From Rhizobium sp. SG_E_25_P2 (GTDB lineage Bacteria > Pseudomonadota > Alphaproteobacteria > Rhizobiales > Rhizobiaceae): DNA of 64,000 nt. The notes beneath the pieces were generated by a model. The model was not told the DNA's origin and searched no databases. It saw only the letters and a list, made by a program, of their open reading frames with translations. Positions 9,081 through 18,223 of the stretch are shown here, in pieces. The stretch covers positions 682,001-746,000 of the forward strand of contig NZ_JARXVM010000001.1 of assembly GCF_029892285.1 (NCBI RefSeq), read 5' to 3'. The translations under genes were made by a program, and so were the position numbers. Within the stretch, counting starts at the first letter, position 1. Every line of letters begins with the position of its first letter.

Positions 9081-10222
9081 GGCAATAATCCCGCTTTTTT
9101 CCATTCCTGTCTTACATAGTCATCCGGCTCGCCTTGCGCACGGGCCTTGTCGTCGTCCGTCAGGCGTCCCAGACGCCGCAGCGCCCAGATCGCCATGCCG
9201 CGCACCTCCGCCGCCTCGTCCGACAGCAAGGGGCGACAGAGTTCGGCGAGCGCCGCTTCACCGGAATTGCCGGCGGCGATCAGACAGTTCCGGATGAACC
9301 TGTTGCGTCCGATGCGCTTGACCGGCGAACCGGAAAAAAGCGTTCGGAACCGCGCATCATCGAGCCCCAGGAGATCAGTAAGAGGTGGAGCGCCGAGATC
9401 CTCGCGCGCCCGCAGCTTTTGCTCCCGCGCCACTTCGGCGAATTTGTTCCAGGGGCAGGCGGCGAGGCAATCGTCGCAGCCATAGATACGGTTGCCGATC
9501 AGCGGCCGGATCTCCCAGTCGATCGGTCCCTTATGCTCGATGGTGAGATAGGACACGCATCGCCGCGCGTCGATCTGGTAGGGCGCCGGAAAAGCCCCGG
9601 TCGGGCAGGCGTCGAGGCAGGCGCGACAGGAGCCGCAATGATCGCGCTCGGGCGGATCGACGGCCAGGTCGGCGGCAGTGAAGATACTGCCGAGGAACAG
9701 CCAGGAACCATAGTCGCGGCTGACGAGATTGGTGTGCTTGCCCTGCCATCCCAGTCCCGCCTTGGCCGCCAGAGGCTTCTCCATCACCGGCGCCGTGTCG
9801 ACGAACACCTTGACCTCGGCGTTCGTCCGGGCGGCGAACTTCTGGGCGATTTCCTTGAGCTTGCCTTTGATCACGTCGTGATAATCGCGATGGCGGGCAT
9901 AGACGGAGATGTTGCCGATTTCGGGCCGGGTGAGATTGTCGCGTGGGTCGCTTTCGGGTCCGTAATTCATGCCGAGCATGATAATGGATCGGACGTCGGG
10001 CCAGAGAATGCGGGGATCGCCGCGCCGCGCTTGGGTTTCGGGCATCCAGGCCATGGTTCCGTGATAGCCGGCGTCGATGTAATGCGCGAGATCGGCGCGC
10101 GCGACGTCAAGATCGTCAGGTCCCGTGATGCGGCAGACGTCGAAGCCGGCGTCGAGAGCGACCGCCTTGACCCATTCGGCGCGCTTGCGGATGTCGCCGC
10201 CGCGGCCCGCCGCGCCCGGCAT
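9077..10222 (-). CDS. queG: Epoxyqueuosine reductase QueG
   Basis: 381 residues. It performs the final step of queuosine synthesis, reducing epoxyqueuosine to queuosine in tRNA with cobalamin and two [4Fe-4S] clusters. The two ferredoxin-type cysteine sets are clear: [16 protein letters not shown] near residue 195 and [16 protein letters not shown] near 250. The N-terminal [13 protein letters not shown] and [10 protein letters not shown] blocks are family specific, and a HEAT-like tail follows ([15 protein letters not shown]). The stop overlaps the SDR start by four bases, and the GST stop is two bases before the start on the same strand. Confidence 0.93.
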   Translation of the reverse strand: MPGAAGRGGDIRKRAEWVKAVALDAGFDVCRITGPDDLDVARADLAHYIDAGYHGTMAWMPETQARRGDPRILWPDVRSIIMLGMNYGPESDPRDNLTRPEIGNISVYARHRDYHDVIKGKLKEIAQKFAARTNAEVKVFVDTAPVMEKPLAAKAGLGWQGKHTNLVSRDYGSWLFLGSIFTAADLAVDPPERDHCGSCRACLDACPTGAFPAPYQIDARRCVSYLTIEHKGPIDWEIRPLIGNRIYGCDDCLAACPWNKFAEVAREQKLRAREDLGAPPLTDLLGLDDARFRTLFSGSPVKRIGRNRFIRNCLIAAGNSGEAALAELCRPLLSDEAAEVRGMAIWALRRLGRLTDDDKARAQGEPDDYVRQEWKKAGLLP

Positions 10223-10223
10223 G

Positions 10224-10916
10224 TCAGAAATCCAGGTCGGCGTAGTGCGACACCGGCGTCACGCCGCGAATACGATCGCTGAGCAGGGGCCTGAATCCGG
10301 GACGAGACTTGATGCGCTGATACCAGTCCTTGACCTGGGGCCATTCGTTCCAGTCTATTTCACCGAGATAGTCGAGAACGGAAATCGCTGCGGCCGCGGC
10401 CAGATCCGCATAGGTCAGTCTTTCGCCGGCAAGCCAGGTTCGCGAACCCGCGAGCCAGGCGAGATAGCGCATATGCTGGCGAATATTGTTGCGCGATGTG
10501 CGCAGAATCTTGGAATCGGGCGCGCCGCCGCCCTGATCGGGCGTCATGAACAATTTGAAGACGCGCTCGCGCGCGAGAGGACGCGTCACGTCCTGCTCCA
10601 TCTTGTTGAGAAACCATTCGGTCAGCCGGCGGATTTCGGCGCGCTGGAACGGATCTTCGGCGAGCAGGCGGCGATCGCGCTTCAGCACGCCGCTGGTCTC
10701 GTCGAGAAACTCCGAAATAATCGTCGCCCCGCACAGTGCCCGCATATTGTCATCGACGAAAACCGGCAATTGCCCGGCCGGATTGAGCGCCAGAAAATCC
10801 TTGCGCTTTTCCCACACTGATTCCTCAATCATATCCGCCTGGACGCCATATTCGGAGAAGATAAGGCGAATGAATCGCGAGGCGGTCGACATCGGATGAT
10901 GATAGAGGACGGGCAT
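10224..10916 (-). CDS. Glutathione S-transferase family protein
   Basis: 230 residues from the ATG at 10916 (the open frame extends further but [18 protein letters not shown] is the expected beta1-alpha1 start of a thioredoxin-like domain). [12 protein letters not shown] near residue 45 contains the cis-proline glutathione-site motif, and an all-helical C-terminal domain follows ([19 protein letters not shown] near 165). Cytosolic; substrate unknown. It is the promoter-proximal gene of a GST-queG-SDR run on minus. Confidence 0.84.
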   Translation of the reverse strand: MPVLYHHPMSTASRFIRLIFSEYGVQADMIEESVWEKRKDFLALNPAGQLPVFVDDNMRALCGATIISEFLDETSGVLKRDRRLLAEDPFQRAEIRRLTEWFLNKMEQDVTRPLARERVFKLFMTPDQGGGAPDSKILRTSRNNIRQHMRYLAWLAGSRTWLAGERLTYADLAAAAAISVLDYLGEIDWNEWPQVKDWYQRIKSRPGFRPLLSDRIRGVTPVSHYADLDF

Positions 10917-11179
10917 GGGTTGAACCGACTTATAAGAGGACAGGCCTGGCGGTGGGCACACCACGCCGCTTCGCCTGATGCGCCAATTAGATACAGGTGC
11001 GCAAGGCGCTGGGAATCGTCAAGCGGCCTATGGCTGATTTGGGGCAAAGTCGTGATGCCGCGCTGAAACCCGGTAAATAAATCGACAATCCCGAGGCAAA
11101 ACTGCGGCGATCTTTAATAAATTGATGAGAAAACCCGGTCTATCGACCGACAACAAGACAGGCATGTCACGAGGCTCAT

Positions 11180-11986
11180 ATGGAAAGTCAGTCCATTTTC
11201 AGCGCGTTCATTCTCGGGCTTCTCGAGGGCGCGACGGAATTCATCCCGGTGTCGTCCACCGCCCATCTTCTTCTCGCGAGCCATTTTCTCGGATTCAAGA
11301 GCACGGGCAACACATTCCCAGTCCTCATCCAGCTTGGCGCGATTCTCGCGATCCTGCTCGTCTATTTCCGCAAGCTGTTCGATGTGGCGATGACGCTGCA
11401 TTCGTCGGAGCGGTCGCGCTGGTTCGTCCTGTCGATTCTGGTCGGCTTCCTGCCGGCTGCGGTCATCGGCGCGATTGCGCATGACTTCATCAAGAAAGTG
11501 CTGTTCGAAGAGCCGGTGCTGATCAGCTATGTGCTGATCATCGGCGGCGTCATCCTGCTCGCGGTCGACAAGATGAAGTTCCAGCCGCGCTATTTCGACG
11601 CGATGAATTATCCGTTGCCGCTGGCGTTCAAGATCGGCATCTGCCAGTGCCTCGCGATGATCCCGGGCACATCCCGCTCCGGCGCGACCATTGTCGGCGC
11701 GCTGTTGATGGGAACCGACAAGCGTTCGGCGGCGGAGTTTTCATTCTTTCTTGCCATGCCGACCATGGTCGGAGCCTTCACACTCGATCTGATCAAGTAC
11801 CGCAACGATCTCAACCTCGACGACGTCACGAATATCGCCGTAGGCTTCGTCGCGGCTTTCATCAGCGGTCTTGTCGTGGTGCGCTCGCTGCTGGCGTTCG
11901 TCTCCCGGCGGGGCTATGCCCCGTTCGCCTGGTGGCGAATCATCGTGGGAACAGCGAGCCTGATCGGTCTCTATCTGCAGGGCTGA
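11180..11986 (+). CDS. uppP: Undecaprenyl-diphosphate phosphatase
   Basis: 268 residues, the usual family length, with about eight membrane segments. It removes one phosphate from undecaprenyl pyrophosphate to recycle the lipid carrier for peptidoglycan and polysaccharides. The two signature active-site regions are present: [15 protein letters not shown] near residue 16 and [17 protein letters not shown] near 160 (PGxSRSxxT). It is transcribed alone on plus, preceded by 215 bases without a gene and followed by two hairpins. Confidence 0.95.
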   Translation: MESQSIFSAFILGLLEGATEFIPVSSTAHLLLASHFLGFKSTGNTFPVLIQLGAILAILLVYFRKLFDVAMTLHSSERSRWFVLSILVGFLPAAVIGAIAHDFIKKVLFEEPVLISYVLIIGGVILLAVDKMKFQPRYFDAMNYPLPLAFKIGICQCLAMIPGTSRSGATIVGALLMGTDKRSAAEFSFFLAMPTMVGAFTLDLIKYRNDLNLDDVTNIAVGFVAAFISGLVVVRSLLAFVSRRGYAPFAWWRIIVGTASLIGLYLQG

Positions 11987-11997
11987 CCGGAATGCGA

Positions 11998-12020
11998 AAG
12001 GCCGGCGTAGAGCCGGCCTT
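11998..12020 (+). terminator. GC-rich hairpin after uppP
   Basis: Perfect 9-base arms AAGGCCGGC / GCCGGCCTT around a 5-base loop, 11 bases after the uppP stop. No T-run follows, so it may only protect the mRNA 3' end or assist the next hairpin. Confidence 0.55.
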
Positions 12021-12041
12021 CAGGCAGAACGGATATCATGT

Positions 12042-12070
12042 GAAAAAGGACGCCGTCGGCGTCCTTTTTC
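12042..12070. terminator. Bidirectional intrinsic terminator between uppP and the 52-aa gene
   Basis: Perfect 13-base inverted repeat with a 3-base loop; arms are GAAAAAGGACGCC and GGCGTCCTTTTTC. The A-run on one arm and T-run on the other allow termination on both strands, which suits its position between convergent uppP (plus) and the small secreted-protein gene (minus). Confidence 0.85.
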
Positions 12071-12081
12071 ATGACCAGAGA

Positions 12082-12240
12082 TCAATGGGCGGGAATTGCG
12101 CCCGTCACAGCGCAGGGATCCACGCCATAGGCGGGCGCGCAACGGTTCTTGTCGGCCGCATCGGTATGCGGCGCCATGAAGGAACCGGCAAGAATGACAA
12201 GCGCCGCAGACGCAAAGAACAATGCGATCGATTTGCCCAT
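12082..12240 (-). CDS. Small exported or membrane-anchored protein, 52 aa
   Basis: Start chosen at 12240 because a good GAGGAAA ribosome-binding site lies just upstream and the translation begins with a hydrophobic helix (GKSIALFFASAALVILAGS). A short mature part of about 24 residues follows, with two cysteines at residues 34 and 43 (RCAPAYGVDPC) that could form a disulfide. I do not recognise the family. Length, signal-like helix, ribosome-binding site and its own terminator argue that it is a real gene. Confidence 0.6.
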   Translation of the reverse strand: MGKSIALFFASAALVILAGSFMAPHTDAADKNRCAPAYGVDPCAVTGAIPAH

Positions 12241-12507
12241 AATTTCCTCAAAAAAGTTTGCAGAACTGGCGGAGCCGCCGTGTCTCTGACGCATCTGAGC
12301 GGCTTCTAATCAGTTGCGTCGGTGCAATCAATAACGAGCGAATGGCTTTACCGATGTTTAATAAAACTAACCGCCCTGTGCGACTTTTGGGCAACTCCCG
12401 CCTATAGGCAAGATGCAAAGATACACTTCACCTAAAAATGTCAGCTTCTAGTTAATGGATCGTATGCAATGCACAAAGAACAAGCCATCACACAATAAAG
12501 CACATAG
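12241..12507. other. Intergenic region with lower GC, no gene recognised
   Basis: With the terminator that follows, this separates the 52-aa gene from the NDUFA9-like gene. It should hold the promoter of the small gene. The stretch 12400-12500 is A-rich with no coding signal. Nothing else was recognised. Confidence 0.5.
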
Positions 12508-12538
12508 AAAAACGGCCCCACCTTGCTGGAGCCGCTTT
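12508..12538 (-). terminator. Probable intrinsic terminator of the NDUFA9-like gene
   Basis: Read on minus, CGGCTCC pairs with GGGGCCG (one G-T wobble) around an 8-base loop and is followed by a run of T (complement of AAAAA at 12508-12512). It lies about 25 bases beyond the stop at 12562. Confidence 0.6.
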
Positions 12539-12561
12539 ACGATTTGTTAAGATTTTGTGGT

Positions 12562-13542
12562 TCAGGCGGCCGCGCCAGGCTGAGTGAACTGTCCTTCCGG
12601 GCGGTAACGGGCAAGATAGGTCGGCAGAATTGAGGCGGCGAGCGTCGGCTTGATCGCCAGTCCCTCCAACGTGCGGCCTTCCTTGATCGCGGCCTCGGAC
12701 ACCACATTGTCCTTCTTGAGCAACGTCACCTGGTCGGCGGTGATCGGCGGGGTGATGAAGGGCACGAGCGAAGCGACCGAACCGAGCAAGGACGCGACGC
12801 CGAATGGGATGCTGACCAGAGGCTTGTTGCGACAGGTGACGCGCAGAATATCATCGAGGATGTCCTTGAAGCTCACGACTTCGGCGCCGCCGAGTTCATA
12901 GATCTTGCCGCCTGCGACGAGTCCATCGACCGAACGCGCCACGGCCTCGGCGACGTCATCGACGAACACCGGCTGGAACTTGGTCTTGCCGCCGCCCACC
13001 AGCGGCAGGAAGGGGGCGATACGGGCCATGTCGGCGAATTTATTGTAAAACTGGTCTTCGGGTCCAAACACCACGGACGGACGCAGGATCACCGCGTCGG
13101 GCTTGGTCTGCAGGATGTACTGCTCGGCGCGCCCCTTGGAACGCGCATAGGCCGAGGTCGAATTCACGTCGGCGCCAATGGCGGAAATATGGGTAAGGCC
13201 AGCGCCCGTGGCGCGGGCAGATTCAGCCACGGCGCGAGCGCCGAATTCCTGAACTGCGTCGAAGCTGTTGCGGCCCTGCTCGAACAGAAGTCCGACACAA
13301 TTGACCACGTGATCAGCGCCCTTGATGGCAGCGTCGACGGAATTGCGATAGCGCAGATTGGCCTGCACGAAGGAGATCTGGCCGACATTGCCGAGCGGCT
13401 GTAAGAACAGCGCCAGATCAGGGCGGCGAACCGCCACACGGATGCGGTAGCCGCGGCGCGCCAGCGCGCGAACGACATGCCGGCCCACGAAACCCGATCC
13501 GCCAAACACAGTCACGAGTTTCGGCAAATTCGACAGCGTCAT
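12562..13542 (-). CDS. Complex I NDUFA9-subunit-like NAD(P)-binding protein
   Basis: 326 residues. The N-terminus has the atypical SDR dinucleotide motif VTVFGGSGFVGRHVVRAL near residue 10. VVNCVGLLFEQGRNSF near 86, THISAIGADVNSTSAYARSK near 118 and ILRPSVVFGPEDQFYNKFA near 152 match the alphaproteobacterial relatives of mitochondrial NDUFA9, an accessory subunit that binds NADPH in complex I. A direct role in bacterial complex I is not established. Monocistronic on minus with its own terminator. Confidence 0.87.
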   Translation of the reverse strand: MTLSNLPKLVTVFGGSGFVGRHVVRALARRGYRIRVAVRRPDLALFLQPLGNVGQISFVQANLRYRNSVDAAIKGADHVVNCVGLLFEQGRNSFDAVQEFGARAVAESARATGAGLTHISAIGADVNSTSAYARSKGRAEQYILQTKPDAVILRPSVVFGPEDQFYNKFADMARIAPFLPLVGGGKTKFQPVFVDDVAEAVARSVDGLVAGGKIYELGGAEVVSFKDILDDILRVTCRNKPLVSIPFGVASLLGSVASLVPFITPPITADQVTLLKKDNVVSEAAIKEGRTLEGLAIKPTLAASILPTYLARYRPEGQFTQPGAAA

Positions 13543-13613
13543 CTTGATCTCCTGAAATTCGGCGCCTTTTGGCCGGTCATACCCGAATCGACGCGCGAAA
13601 TGAAGTTGTTAGT

Positions 13614-13904
13614 TCAGGCTACGCCTTCGACGATCACCATTTCGGCGTCCGCCACTTCCTGGCGGATCGCGGCGGCCTTCTGGTATTGGGCGGAATGGTA
13701 ACAATCATAGGCGGCCTGCAGCGAGGGAAACTCTATCACCACATTGCGGGCGCGAACCTGACCTTCCAGTCGACGATAGTCGCCGCCGCGCGCCAGGAAC
13801 ACCGCGCCATATTCCTCGAAGGCAGGCTTTGCGGTGGCGACATAATCCTTATAGCGCTCGGGATCCCGGATATCGACGCGGGCGATCCAATAACCTTTTG
13901 CCAT
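13614..13904 (-). CDS. DUF1330 domain-containing protein
   Basis: 96 residues from the ATG at 13904, which has a GGAGG site 9 bases upstream; upstream codons in the frame are not needed. AKGYWIARVDIRDPERYKDY opens the protein, LARGGDYRRLEGQ follows and VIEFPSLQAAYDCYHSAQYQ is the C-terminal block, all typical of DUF1330 ferredoxin-like alpha/beta dimers. The function of the family is unknown. The start lies 37 bases downstream of the pyrF stop, so pyrF-DUF1330 probably form one transcript. Confidence 0.85.
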   Translation of the reverse strand: MAKGYWIARVDIRDPERYKDYVATAKPAFEEYGAVFLARGGDYRRLEGQVRARNVVIEFPSLQAAYDCYHSAQYQKAAAIRQEVADAEMVIVEGVA

Positions 13905-13941
13905 AGGGGCCTCCACCTTGCTGGACAGACTGCAATCTGTG

Positions 13942-14634
13942 TTAGAGCACGGCGTCCATCTCGGCAAGGATCGCCTTTGCCGCAGCCAGCGGTTCTGACG
14001 CCTTGACGATCGGCCGGGCGACCACCAGATGCGAGGCTCCGGCGCGGATGGCGTCGGCGGGCGTCATCACCCGTTTCTGGTCGCCTTTGTCGGCGCCTGC
14101 GGGGCGGATGCCGGGGGTGACCACGGCAAGCTCGGGACCGACCACCTTGCGCACCGCCTTCGCCTCCTCCGCCGAGCAGACGATGCCGCCCATGCCGGCG
14201 CGGCGCGCCTGTTCTGCCCGGCGCAGCACGAGCGTGTGCGGATCATATTCGTAACCGGCCTCGATCAGGTCGGCTTCATCCATGGAGGTGAGAACGGTGA
14301 CGCCGAGCAGGCACAGATCCGAACCCCTGGCCGCCTCCACCGCCGCCCTCATGGCCTTGGGATAGGCATGCAGCGTCAGCATGCTCATGCCCATCTTGGC
14401 GATGTTCTCGACCGCGCTCGCCACCGTATTGTCGATGTCGAGCAGCTTCATGTCGAGAAAGACCTTCTTGCCGTCGCGGGCGAGTTCGCGCGCAAACTCA
14501 AGCCCACCGGCGAAAGCCAGTTGATAGCCGATTTTGTAAAAAGAGACTGTCGCGCCGAGCTTGGCGACGATTCGATCCGCTTCCTGCACATTGGGCACAT
14601 CGAGCCCGACGATCAGCCTGTCCTTCGCCGACAT
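13942..14634 (-). CDS. pyrF: Orotidine 5'-phosphate decarboxylase
   Basis: 230 residues from the ATG at 14634, giving the normal family length and placing [17 protein letters not shown] at the N-terminus. It catalyses the last step of UMP synthesis. The catalytic Asp-x-Lys-x-x-Asp array is in [13 protein letters not shown] near residue 60, and phosphate-binding PGIRPAG and [10 protein letters not shown] occur near 180 and 210. Cytosolic TIM-barrel dimer. An AGGCTGAAATG context upstream provides a usable ribosome-binding site. Confidence 0.94.
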   Translation of the reverse strand: MSAKDRLIVGLDVPNVQEADRIVAKLGATVSFYKIGYQLAFAGGLEFARELARDGKKVFLDMKLLDIDNTVASAVENIAKMGMSMLTLHAYPKAMRAAVEAARGSDLCLLGVTVLTSMDEADLIEAGYEYDPHTLVLRRAEQARRAGMGGIVCSAEEAKAVRKVVGPELAVVTPGIRPAGADKGDQKRVMTPADAIRAGASHLVVARPIVKASEPLAAAKAILAEMDAVL

Positions 14635-14718
14635 TTCAGCCTCTCCTTTTCGCGTTGCGGCACAAGTGCCACGAGCAAGGCTCAGCCGCAAGACAGGACG
14701 GCAGTCGCGAGGTCGAAA

Positions 14719-15315
14719 TCAACCGCTTACGTCGGGGCCGGCCCAATCTTCCATGGGCGTCCAGTCCGCCATGAGAGCAAGATCATCGAGGCGAAACGCG
14801 AAAAGATTGCCGCCGCCGCCTTTCTGGTCCTGCGTCCGACTGATCGGCAAGCCGCGAAGCCAGCATTTCAGCAGCGTTCCGACGCCGCCATGGCCGATAA
14901 AGACGACGGGACGATCGACAGGCCACCCGGCGAGCGCCGCCTTGACCGCAGAGACGATCCGCGTTTGCGCGTCCACGGCGCGCTCCCAGCCGTGAAAACT
15001 GTCGTCCGGATGAGCGAAGAACCAGTCTGCGGCCTTCTCAAACTCTGGCGGCGGCAGGAAGCCCATGGCGCTGCGGTCATTTTCACCCATTCCCTCGACG
15101 ATTTCGACGGGAACTCCTGCGGCAGCGGCGAAGATCCGCGCAGTCTCGACTGCTTTTGTCTCGTCGCTGGCGATGATTCGGCGGATCGCACCCACCCATG
15201 GCGCTGCGGCCGCCCGTTCTGCGCGGATGCGACCGATCTCGGACAATCCCCAGTTCGGCACGGGAACGGCAGGATCGATATTCACCTGGGGATGGGAGAG
15301 ATAGACCCCGAACAT
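14719..15315 (-). CDS. Histidine phosphatase superfamily protein with altered RHG motif
   Basis: 198 residues. The fold is recognisable from VYLSHPQVNIDPAVPVPNWG at the N-terminus, ASDETKAVETARIFA near residue 50 and FIGHGGVGTLLKCWL near 140. The first motif is normally RHG; here it reads S-H-P, so the phosphohistidine candidate (His8) is kept but the adjacent phosphate-binding Arg is lost. The second histidine (IGHGG) is present. The start overlaps the pmtA stop by one base, so the two are coupled. Substrate unknown. Confidence 0.8.
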   Translation of the reverse strand: MFGVYLSHPQVNIDPAVPVPNWGLSEIGRIRAERAAAAPWVGAIRRIIASDETKAVETARIFAAAAGVPVEIVEGMGENDRSAMGFLPPPEFEKAADWFFAHPDDSFHGWERAVDAQTRIVSAVKAALAGWPVDRPVVFIGHGGVGTLLKCWLRGLPISRTQDQKGGGGNLFAFRLDDLALMADWTPMEDWAGPDVSG

Positions 15316-15911
15316 CAGGACACGGGGCGGTAATAGTGCCAGATTTGCGCCGGCGGCAGATTCCGCACGATGAAATGATGATGTTTGATGCGATAGCTTT
15401 CGGGCTTGGCGACCACGGGGGACACAGGCCCATAGGAGAATTGCACCACAGGCCGGCCGCGCGGCACAAGATCGAGGAGATCTTCGATCAGCTGAATACG
15501 CGCCTCCATTGGGAAATTAAGCAGCGGAATGCCCGAGATCACGCAATCGAATTGCCGACCGGCATGGGCCGGCAAGGCGTTGAACACGTCGAACGCGTCG
15601 CCATGCAGAAAGTTGACGCCGGGATATTTCATTCTGAGATGGCTGAGGAAGTCCTCGGAATATTCGATGGAGAAGATCCGGGACGGCTCGACGCCGTGCT
15701 GGAGAATGGCGCGGGTGATGACGCCGGTGCCGGGGCCGAGTTCGAGAACCGGCAGCCGTGAACTCACGTCGATCACATCCGCCATGGCCCGTGCGGTGCG
15801 CGATGAGGTCGGCGCAATCGCCCCGACCGTCCTTGGGCGCGACATCATTCCCTTGATGAAGCGGATCTCGTCGTCGAATTTCTCGGCGAATCGTGTCTTC
15901 AGTCGATGCAT
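15315..15911 (-). CDS. pmtA: Phospholipid N-methyltransferase PmtA
   Basis: 198 residues from the ATG at 15911; the frame is open to 15977 and the longer form cannot be excluded. It methylates phosphatidylethanolamine to phosphatidylcholine using SAM. Motif I is VLELGPGTGVITRAIL near residue 50, IFSIEYSEDFLSHL follows, and SGIPLLNFPMEARIQLIEDL near 125 plus VVQFSYGPVSPVVA are characteristic of the Sinorhizobium/Agrobacterium PmtA type. Acts at the inner face of the cytoplasmic membrane. Upstream gene of the coupled histidine phosphatase. Confidence 0.88.
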   Translation of the reverse strand: MHRLKTRFAEKFDDEIRFIKGMMSRPRTVGAIAPTSSRTARAMADVIDVSSRLPVLELGPGTGVITRAILQHGVEPSRIFSIEYSEDFLSHLRMKYPGVNFLHGDAFDVFNALPAHAGRQFDCVISGIPLLNFPMEARIQLIEDLLDLVPRGRPVVQFSYGPVSPVVAKPESYRIKHHHFIVRNLPPAQIWHYYRPVS

Positions 15912-16009
15912 GCGCCTGCGCCCTTCATGGTCGTTGACCGATATGTGAAGCGGCGCGGCGCAAGAGACAAGGGGCATATGGTTAACGCATCGGAAATATT
16001 CCGGATGTG

Positions 16010-17128
16010 TCAGACTCGCATCGGCATCAGCACGTAGAGCGCGTCGGCTCCGGTGGAATCGAGAATGATGGTCGGCGAGCCTGGATCGGCGAGCTTGAAC
16101 ACGGCGTCGTCGCCGCCGAGCTGGCCGGTAATGTCGAGCAGATAGCGGGCATTGAAGCCGATCTCGAGCGGATCGCCATCATAGGAAATGGCGAGTTCTT
16201 CCGTGGCGCTGCCGGAATCGGGGTTGTTCACCGTCAGAACCATCTGTCCTTCGGTGAGCGCCAGCTTCACTGCGCGGCCGCGCTCGGAGGAAATAGTCGA
16301 CACGCGATCGACGGCGCTGGCGAAAGTCGCGCAATCCACCCGCATTTCCTTGTCATTGCCCGAGGGAATGACGCGCTGGTAATCGGGGAAGGTGCCGTCG
16401 ATCAGCTTGGAGGTCAGCACGATCTCGCCGAAGGACAGGCGGATCTTGGCGTCGGAAACCTCAAAACGGATTTCGGCGTCGGGATTTTCGATCAGCTTCT
16501 GGATTTCGCCGACGGTCTTGCGCGGCACGATGATGCCCGGCATGCCTTCCGAGCCTGACGGCGCTTCGATATCAGCGCGGGCCAGGCGGTGACCGTCAGT
16601 GGCGACGGCGCGCAGCTTGAGCGCGCCTTCCGTTTCCACTGTGTGCAGGAAGATGCCGTTCAGGTAATAGCGCGTCTCTTCGGTGGAGATGGCGAATTGG
16701 GTTCGCTCGATCAGCATCTTGAGATCAGCGGCCTTGATGGTGAAGGCGTTGGCGAAAGTCCCGGCGGTCAGATCCGGAAAATCGTTTTCCGGCAGGCATT
16801 GCAGCGAGAATTTCGACCGTCCCGAGGCGACGGTCATGGTCGCGCCATCGGCCGAGGTGCTGAGCGAGACTTCCGAACCGTCGGGAAGCTTGCGGACGAT
16901 TTCATAGAGAAGATGGGCTGGCACCGTGGTGGCGCCCGCCTGTTCAGTCAGCGCCGGCGCGGCTTCGGTGATTTCGAGATCGAGATCGGTCGCCTTCATG
17001 GCCAGCGACGCGCCTTCCGCTTTCAGAAGCACGTTGGACAGGATCGGGATCGTGTTGCGACGCTCCACCACGCGATGGACGTGTCCCAGGGATTTCAGGA
17101 GATTGGAACGCTCGAGTGTGATACGCAT
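16010..17128 (-). CDS. dnaN: DNA polymerase III beta subunit (sliding clamp)
   Basis: 372 residues from the ATG at 17128, the standard length; the frame is open upstream but MRITLERSNLLKSLGHVHRV is the canonical N-terminus. The ring-shaped dimer tethers DNA polymerase III. Visible family blocks are RNTIPILSNVLLKAEG near residue 25, EETRYYLNGIFLH near 175 and the C-terminal ALYVLMPMRV. dnaA and recF are not adjacent, unlike in gammaproteobacteria; rsmI is divergent across a 177-base gap. Confidence 0.96.
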   Translation of the reverse strand: MRITLERSNLLKSLGHVHRVVERRNTIPILSNVLLKAEGASLAMKATDLDLEITEAAPALTEQAGATTVPAHLLYEIVRKLPDGSEVSLSTSADGATMTVASGRSKFSLQCLPENDFPDLTAGTFANAFTIKAADLKMLIERTQFAISTEETRYYLNGIFLHTVETEGALKLRAVATDGHRLARADIEAPSGSEGMPGIIVPRKTVGEIQKLIENPDAEIRFEVSDAKIRLSFGEIVLTSKLIDGTFPDYQRVIPSGNDKEMRVDCATFASAVDRVSTISSERGRAVKLALTEGQMVLTVNNPDSGSATEELAISYDGDPLEIGFNARYLLDITGQLGGDDAVFKLADPGSPTIILDSTGADALYVLMPMRV

Positions 17129-17305
17129 GATCCTACCGTTTTTTGTTCTTGCCGGCCGTTCCGGCGTCGCCCGCCCCCGCGCGGACGGGCAAAATGGCAG
17201 AAAGCGCTGCAATATTGCAAGTGCTTTCGATCCGAAAAACGCGCCTTGCACATGATCCGCCCCCGGCTCATAAAGACCTGACTTCATTCACTTCCGGAGC
17301 ATGAC

Positions 17306-18223
17306 TTGGACGACGACGACAGCGAGGCGCCCTCAGGCGACCGGAAATTCCGCATTCGCACGCATGAGATCCCGGCGCGTCCGCTCGAGCCGGGCCTCTA
17401 TCTGGTGGCCACCCCGATCGGCAATCTTGGCGACATCACCCTTCGCGCGCTGGAGACGCTGGCGGCGGCCGATATCATCGCGGCGGAAGACACCCGCGTG
17501 AGCCGGGTGCTGCTGGAACGCTATGGCATAAGCCGCAGGCCCTATCCCTATCATGAACACAATGCGACGGAGGCCGGCCGTCGTCTGCTGGCCGAAATCG
17601 AGGCGGGGAAATCCGTGGCGCTGATTTCGGACGCCGGCACGCCCCTGGTGTCGGATCCGGGTTTCCGGCTGGTGCAAAGCGTGGTCGAGGCGGGGCGGAA
17701 AGCCATCCCCATTCCCGGGCCCTCCTCTGTGATCACCGCATTGTCGGCGGCTGGCCTGCCGAACGATTCGTTTTTCTTCGGCGGATTTTTGCCGCAGAAA
17801 GAAAAAGCCAGGCGCGAGCGGTTCAAGGAGATCGCCACTGTACCGGGCACGCTGATCCTGTTCGAATCGCCGCATCGCATCGCAGCCTCTCTCGCCGACG
17901 CCGCGCTCGTGCTCGGGGAAACCCGGCAGGCTTGCGTGTGCCGGGAACTCACCAAGACCTATGAGGAATTTCGGCGCGGCAGCCTCGGCGAACTCGCGCA
18001 GTTCTACGACGGCCAGGAGAATGTCAAAGGCGAGATCGTGCTCGCCATTGCGCCGCCGGAAGCGGAAGCCGCGCCCGAAGGCGAAGCGCTCGACGTCTAT
18101 CTGAGAGAACTCGCCGTCTCCATGCCCGCCGCCAAGGCAGCCGCCGAAGCTGCGCGAGAAACCGGCCTTCCGCGTAAGGATCTCTATCAGCGCCTGCTGG
18201 AACTTAAGGAAGAGCGGGGATGA
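17306..18223 (+). CDS. rsmI: 16S rRNA (cytidine1402-2'-O)-methyltransferase
   Basis: 305 residues. The start is TTG at 17306: a GGAG element sits eight bases before it, and the ATG at 17301 is in another frame. The tetrapyrrole-methylase-like fold shows GLYLVATPIGNLGDITLRAL near residue 30, AAEDTRVSRVLL, LISDAGTPLVSDPGFRLV near 105 and PGPSSVITALSAAG near 135. RsmI methylates C1402 in the decoding centre. The stop overlaps the yraN start (ATGA). Residues before GLYLV are acidic and poorly conserved, so the exact start is moderately certain. Confidence 0.92.
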   Translation: MDDDDSEAPSGDRKFRIRTHEIPARPLEPGLYLVATPIGNLGDITLRALETLAAADIIAAEDTRVSRVLLERYGISRRPYPYHEHNATEAGRRLLAEIEAGKSVALISDAGTPLVSDPGFRLVQSVVEAGRKAIPIPGPSSVITALSAAGLPNDSFFFGGFLPQKEKARRERFKEIATVPGTLILFESPHRIAASLADAALVLGETRQACVCRELTKTYEEFRRGSLGELAQFYDGQENVKGEIVLAIAPPEAEAAPEGEALDVYLRELAVSMPAAKAAAEAARETGLPRKDLYQRLLELKEERG

